In this document: piece after piece, positions 15,297-17,626 of the stretch | Layout of the letters: each line of letters opens with the position of its first letter | Numbering within the stretch: the stretch's first letter is position 1 | DNA from: an uncultured Coriobacteriaceae bacterium | GTDB taxonomy: Bacteria; Actinomycetota; Coriobacteriia; Coriobacteriales; Atopobiaceae | Assembly (NCBI GenBank): GCA_900551595.1 | Contig: URWR01000018.1 | Location: 1 to 17,626 of the forward strand | Direction: 5' to 3' | DNA: 17,626 bases | The notes under the pieces: model-generated | The model's database searches: none | What the model saw: only the letters and a program-made list of their open reading frames with translations | What the model was told of the DNA's origin: nothing | Position numbers and translations under genes: made by a program

Positions 15297-15992
15297 ATGG
15301 ACAAGAAGCTGCTGCTTGCGCCATCAATGGGTTGTTGCGATCTGTTTGATTTCGCTCACCAAGTTGAATTTATTGATACTCGTGCAGACTTTTTTCATAT
15401 TGATATTAAAGACGGCAACTATGTAAAGACCTATAGCATCGGCCCTGATTTTATGGCGGCACTTAAGGACCGTACTTCCACTCCTATGGATGCACACCTT
15501 ATGGTTAAGCATCCGCAGTGGATTATTGAGGACTGTGCTAAAGCTGGAGCAACGTATATTACTCCGCATACTGACTGCATCGAAAGCGATGCTTTTGTCA
15601 CGTTTAACAAGATTATTTCGCTCGGCTGCAAGGCTGGTGTTGCGCTTAATCCCGCTGCACCACTTGAAGGTATCCGCCACTATCTGCCACTGCTTTCCAA
15701 AGTAACCATCATGATTGTTGATGCTGGTTACGCAGGACAAAAAGTCATTGAGCAAATGTACGACAAAATTCATACGCTCGCTCAGTGGCGTGAAGATATG
15801 GGCCTTTCTTTCCTTATCGAGGCAGATGGTTCAATGAATGGCGATGTATATCGCCCGTTGTATGAAGCCGGTGCTGACGTTGTTGTTCTTGGTCCTCCAG
15901 CACTGTGGAACAAAGACGAGAACATCGAAACCGCCTGGGACATTATGCAGGGCGAAGTTGATGCCGCGCTTGATGGGGCAGTTTGCTGGTAA
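15297..15992 (+). CDS. Ribulose-phosphate 3-epimerase family protein (AlsE-like)
   Basis: The 231-residue TIM barrel protein resembles D-allulose-6-phosphate 3-epimerase more than housekeeping Rpe (QVEFIDTRADFFHIDI near the N-terminus, EADGS motif). Catalytic and metal residues are kept: H34 and D36 (HIDIKDG), H67 (HLMV), D177 (EADGS). The usual phosphate loop GTSGLF reads GPPALW (199-204), so phosphate binding may differ. The canonical D-P-G-F-A-G-Q loop reads DAGYAGQ. ATG at 15297 has GGAG nine bases upstream; an in-frame TTG at 15291 is too close to it. It probably epimerises the keto-sugar (phosphate) formed from the dehydrogenase product. Confidence 0.87.
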   Translation: MDKKLLLAPSMGCCDLFDFAHQVEFIDTRADFFHIDIKDGNYVKTYSIGPDFMAALKDRTSTPMDAHLMVKHPQWIIEDCAKAGATYITPHTDCIESDAFVTFNKIISLGCKAGVALNPAAPLEGIRHYLPLLSKVTIMIVDAGYAGQKVIEQMYDKIHTLAQWREDMGLSFLIEADGSMNGDVYRPLYEAGADVVVLGPPALWNKDENIETAWDIMQGEVDAALDGAVCW

Positions 15993-16016
15993 TTCAGTCC
16001 AAATAGCAGTCAGAAA

Positions 16017-16031
16017 CCATGCAAGGCATGG
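16017..16031 (+). repeat. Short intercistronic hairpin
   Basis: CCATGC-AAG-GCATGG forms a 6-bp stem with a three-base loop between the epimerase and transporter genes. No T-tail follows, so it is not a terminator; it may stabilise or separate message segments. Confidence 0.4.
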
Positions 16032-16062
16032 ACAAATATACAAAACAGATAGGAGAACATGA

Positions 16063-17451
16063 ATGGGTGAAGTAAAAGGGGCGAATATCGGTGCAAGACT
16101 TGACCGCCTGCCCAATTCTAGCTGGCACGTAAAAATGTGGCTTATTGTTGCATTTGCACTGCTTGTATGCTGGTCTAACGGCATTGCCGGTTCTGTTCAG
16201 AACATCCTTCTGAACGAGATCCACTGGCTGCAGCCTGGTACTACGCTGCTCGCAATGTGGGGAACCACCTATACCTTGGGCCAACTGTTCGGCGCACTTA
16301 TCGGTGGCCCAATTGGCGATAAGATCGGTCGTAAGAAGTCAATCCTGCTTTACGAGACGATCCACATCATCGTTATGATTGGCGCTGCAGTATCTCCTAA
16401 CATCTACGTCCTGTATGTGTTCCGTTTCCTGCAGGGTCTTGGTCTCGGTGCTTTGCTCGTTGTTCTCTTTGCAGCTTTTACCGAGTATGTTCCTGGTCGT
16501 AACCGTGGTGTTTGGTCGAGCCGCAACTCCTTCATTGGTAACTGGGCTCACCCCATTTGCAACCTTATTGGTTTTATCCTTATCGTTATGGCAATCCCGA
16601 GCGATCTGAACTGGCGTATTCAGTTCATGATTCCTTCGATTCTTTCAATTATCGCCACCATTCTTATTGCAAAGAATTTCCCCGAGTCCCCGCGTTGGCT
16701 TGAGTCTCAGGGTCGCGTTAAGGAAGCTGATGCCATTCTTACTCAGATCGAGAAGAACATTGAGGCTTCCACTGGCAAGCCACTGCCTCCTGTTACCGAA
16801 GCTCCTAAGCCCGTTCAGAACCTTCCGTATTCCGCTCTGTTCCATGGCAAGCTGCTCCGTCGTACCATCGTTGGTTCGCTCGTTCTTATCGGTATGAACA
16901 CCATCCAGTACACCCTCATGACCTGGATGCCGTCGCTGCTCGTAGGTCTTGGCTATGACACATCTACCTCGCAGTTCATGACAATGTTTGGTCTGTTTGG
17001 CGCACCGTTTGGTATCTTCATCGCCTCACTTATCATGGACCGTATTCCTCGTAAGGTCATGGGCGTTCTGTTGCTTGCTGGTATGGCTATCTTCGGCATT
17101 ATCATCGGCGTTACTACGCAGATGGGTATCGTGAACATGACCGGCCTTATTGCCCTCACGTTTCTTATGAACACCATCATTTATATGTATGTTTGCTACG
17201 CATCGGCTGTATACGTTCCGGAGATGTGGCCGACTTCCGCTAAGCTCTCCGGCTCTGGCTTCTGCAACGCTATGGGACGTTTAGCCAACGTGTTCTTCCC
17301 GTTCCTGGTTACAGCACTTGCTGCTATGAACTCCAGTTACGTATTTGTCCTGCTTGCTGCCGTTTCGGTAATCATCGCCGTGGCTGTTGGAGCAGCAGGT
17401 GTTGAGACTCGTGGCGAGTCTGTTGAGGCAATCGGTGACCTTGACGAGTAA
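16063..17451 (+). CDS. MFS transporter (sugar/metabolite:H+ symporter type)
   Basis: The 462-residue protein is an integral membrane protein with about 12 hydrophobic segments. It has the family motif A (GGPIGDKIGRKKS, about residues 81-93) in the first cytoplasmic loop. PESPRWLES (about 207) before the central loop is typical of the sugar-porter/metabolite-symporter groups. The N-terminal 'ARLDRLPNSSWH' is a signature of NaiP/YaaU-like MFS members. AGGAG lies eight bases before ATG 16063; an ATG at 16059 is out of frame and hits a stop at once. Its place in the operon makes it the probable importer of the polyol or sugar handled by the flanking dehydrogenases. Confidence 0.9.
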   Translation: MGEVKGANIGARLDRLPNSSWHVKMWLIVAFALLVCWSNGIAGSVQNILLNEIHWLQPGTTLLAMWGTTYTLGQLFGALIGGPIGDKIGRKKSILLYETIHIIVMIGAAVSPNIYVLYVFRFLQGLGLGALLVVLFAAFTEYVPGRNRGVWSSRNSFIGNWAHPICNLIGFILIVMAIPSDLNWRIQFMIPSILSIIATILIAKNFPESPRWLESQGRVKEADAILTQIEKNIEASTGKPLPPVTEAPKPVQNLPYSALFHGKLLRRTIVGSLVLIGMNTIQYTLMTWMPSLLVGLGYDTSTSQFMTMFGLFGAPFGIFIASLIMDRIPRKVMGVLLLAGMAIFGIIIGVTTQMGIVNMTGLIALTFLMNTIIYMYVCYASAVYVPEMWPTSAKLSGSGFCNAMGRLANVFFPFLVTALAAMNSSYVFVLLAAVSVIIAVAVGAAGVETRGESVEAIGDLDE

Positions 17452-17492
17452 AGCAAGATACACGACGAATTGCTGAAGGAGTGTTTGTTGCA

Positions 17493-17626
17493 ATGAAAAA
17501 TAGCAAGGCAATTCTTGTTGAACCGAAGCACTTTGAGATAAAGGAAGCGCCTGTACCTGAGCCTGGTCCAACCGATATTCTGCTCAAAGTTGAGTACGTT
17601 GGTATGTGCGGTTCCGATATCCACGG
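17493..17626 (+). CDS. Zinc-dependent MDR dehydrogenase (3' truncated)
   Basis: The gene starts at ATG 17493, 41 bases after the transporter, and runs off the window. The visible 44 residues include KEAPVPEPGPTDILLKVEYV and MCGSDIH. That is the standard start of a sorbitol/threonine-type MDR dehydrogenase, with the first catalytic-zinc cysteine in CGSD. AAGGAG lies 11 bases upstream; a GTG at 17481 is in frame but overlaps that site. It would be the third MDR dehydrogenase in the window and the second in this operon. Confidence 0.85.
   Translation, partial: MKNSKAILVEPKHFEIKEAPVPEPGPTDILLKVEYVGMCGSDIH

Noticed and set aside
1..17626. Genome-wide reassignment of UGA to Trp
   Set aside because: All other genes, including Trp-rich ones, are open without any in-frame UGA and use TGG.
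1..17626. Mobile elements, CRISPR arrays or defence systems
   Set aside because: No transposase, integrase, spaced direct-repeat array or defence-type protein was found.

Overview
The window looks like chromosomal DNA of a moderate-GC Gram-positive, most likely an actinobacterium of the Coriobacteriia (Atopobium/Olsenella type). This is inference from style only: zinc-ribbon membrane proteins, acidic lipoproteins with LTGC/LVGC lipoboxes, strong GGAGG ribosome sites, short intergenic spacers and an encoded tRNA CCA end. No rRNA, phage, insertion-sequence or CRISPR signal was seen.

Layout. (1) 1-1853: two consecutive + strand zinc-ribbon proteins. The first is cut by the window edge and has a Glu/Pro-rich linker; the second has a membrane anchor and a repetitive extracellular domain. 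(2) 1926-6909: a carbohydrate locus arranged around a HutC-type GntR regulator. A DeoC-like aldolase and a xylose-isomerase-like TIM barrel protein lie on the - strand; the regulator, a Gfo/Idh/MocA oxidoreductase and a zinc-dependent (MDR) dehydrogenase lie on the + strand. (3) 6946-13648: housekeeping and amino-acid genes: tRNA-Ser(UGA), tadA, a threonine-dehydratase-like PLP enzyme, an RlmI-like rRNA methyltransferase, two tandem paralogous lipoproteins, a nitroreductase and an O-acetylhomoserine sulfhydrylase (MetY). (4) 13649-14065: a 417-base non-coding stretch with several inverted repeats. (5) 14066-17626: a + strand polyol/sugar operon encoding a zinc dehydrogenase, an allulose-6-phosphate-epimerase-like protein, an MFS transporter and the start of a third zinc dehydrogenase.

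How the genes may work together. Regions 2 and 5 both look like uptake and oxidation of unusual sugars or polyols: three MDR dehydrogenases, one Gfo/Idh enzyme, an isomerase, an epimerase, an aldolase, a transporter and a local regulator within about 16 kb. The substrates cannot be read from the sequence.

The most striking observation is an in-frame UGA at 15098-15100 in the first dehydrogenase of the last operon. The frame stays open for 41 more codons after it and encodes the C-terminal segment that the paralogue at 5851-6909 also has. It is a nonsense mutation, a sequencing error, or a site of UGA read-through. No other complete gene in the window ends in UGA.
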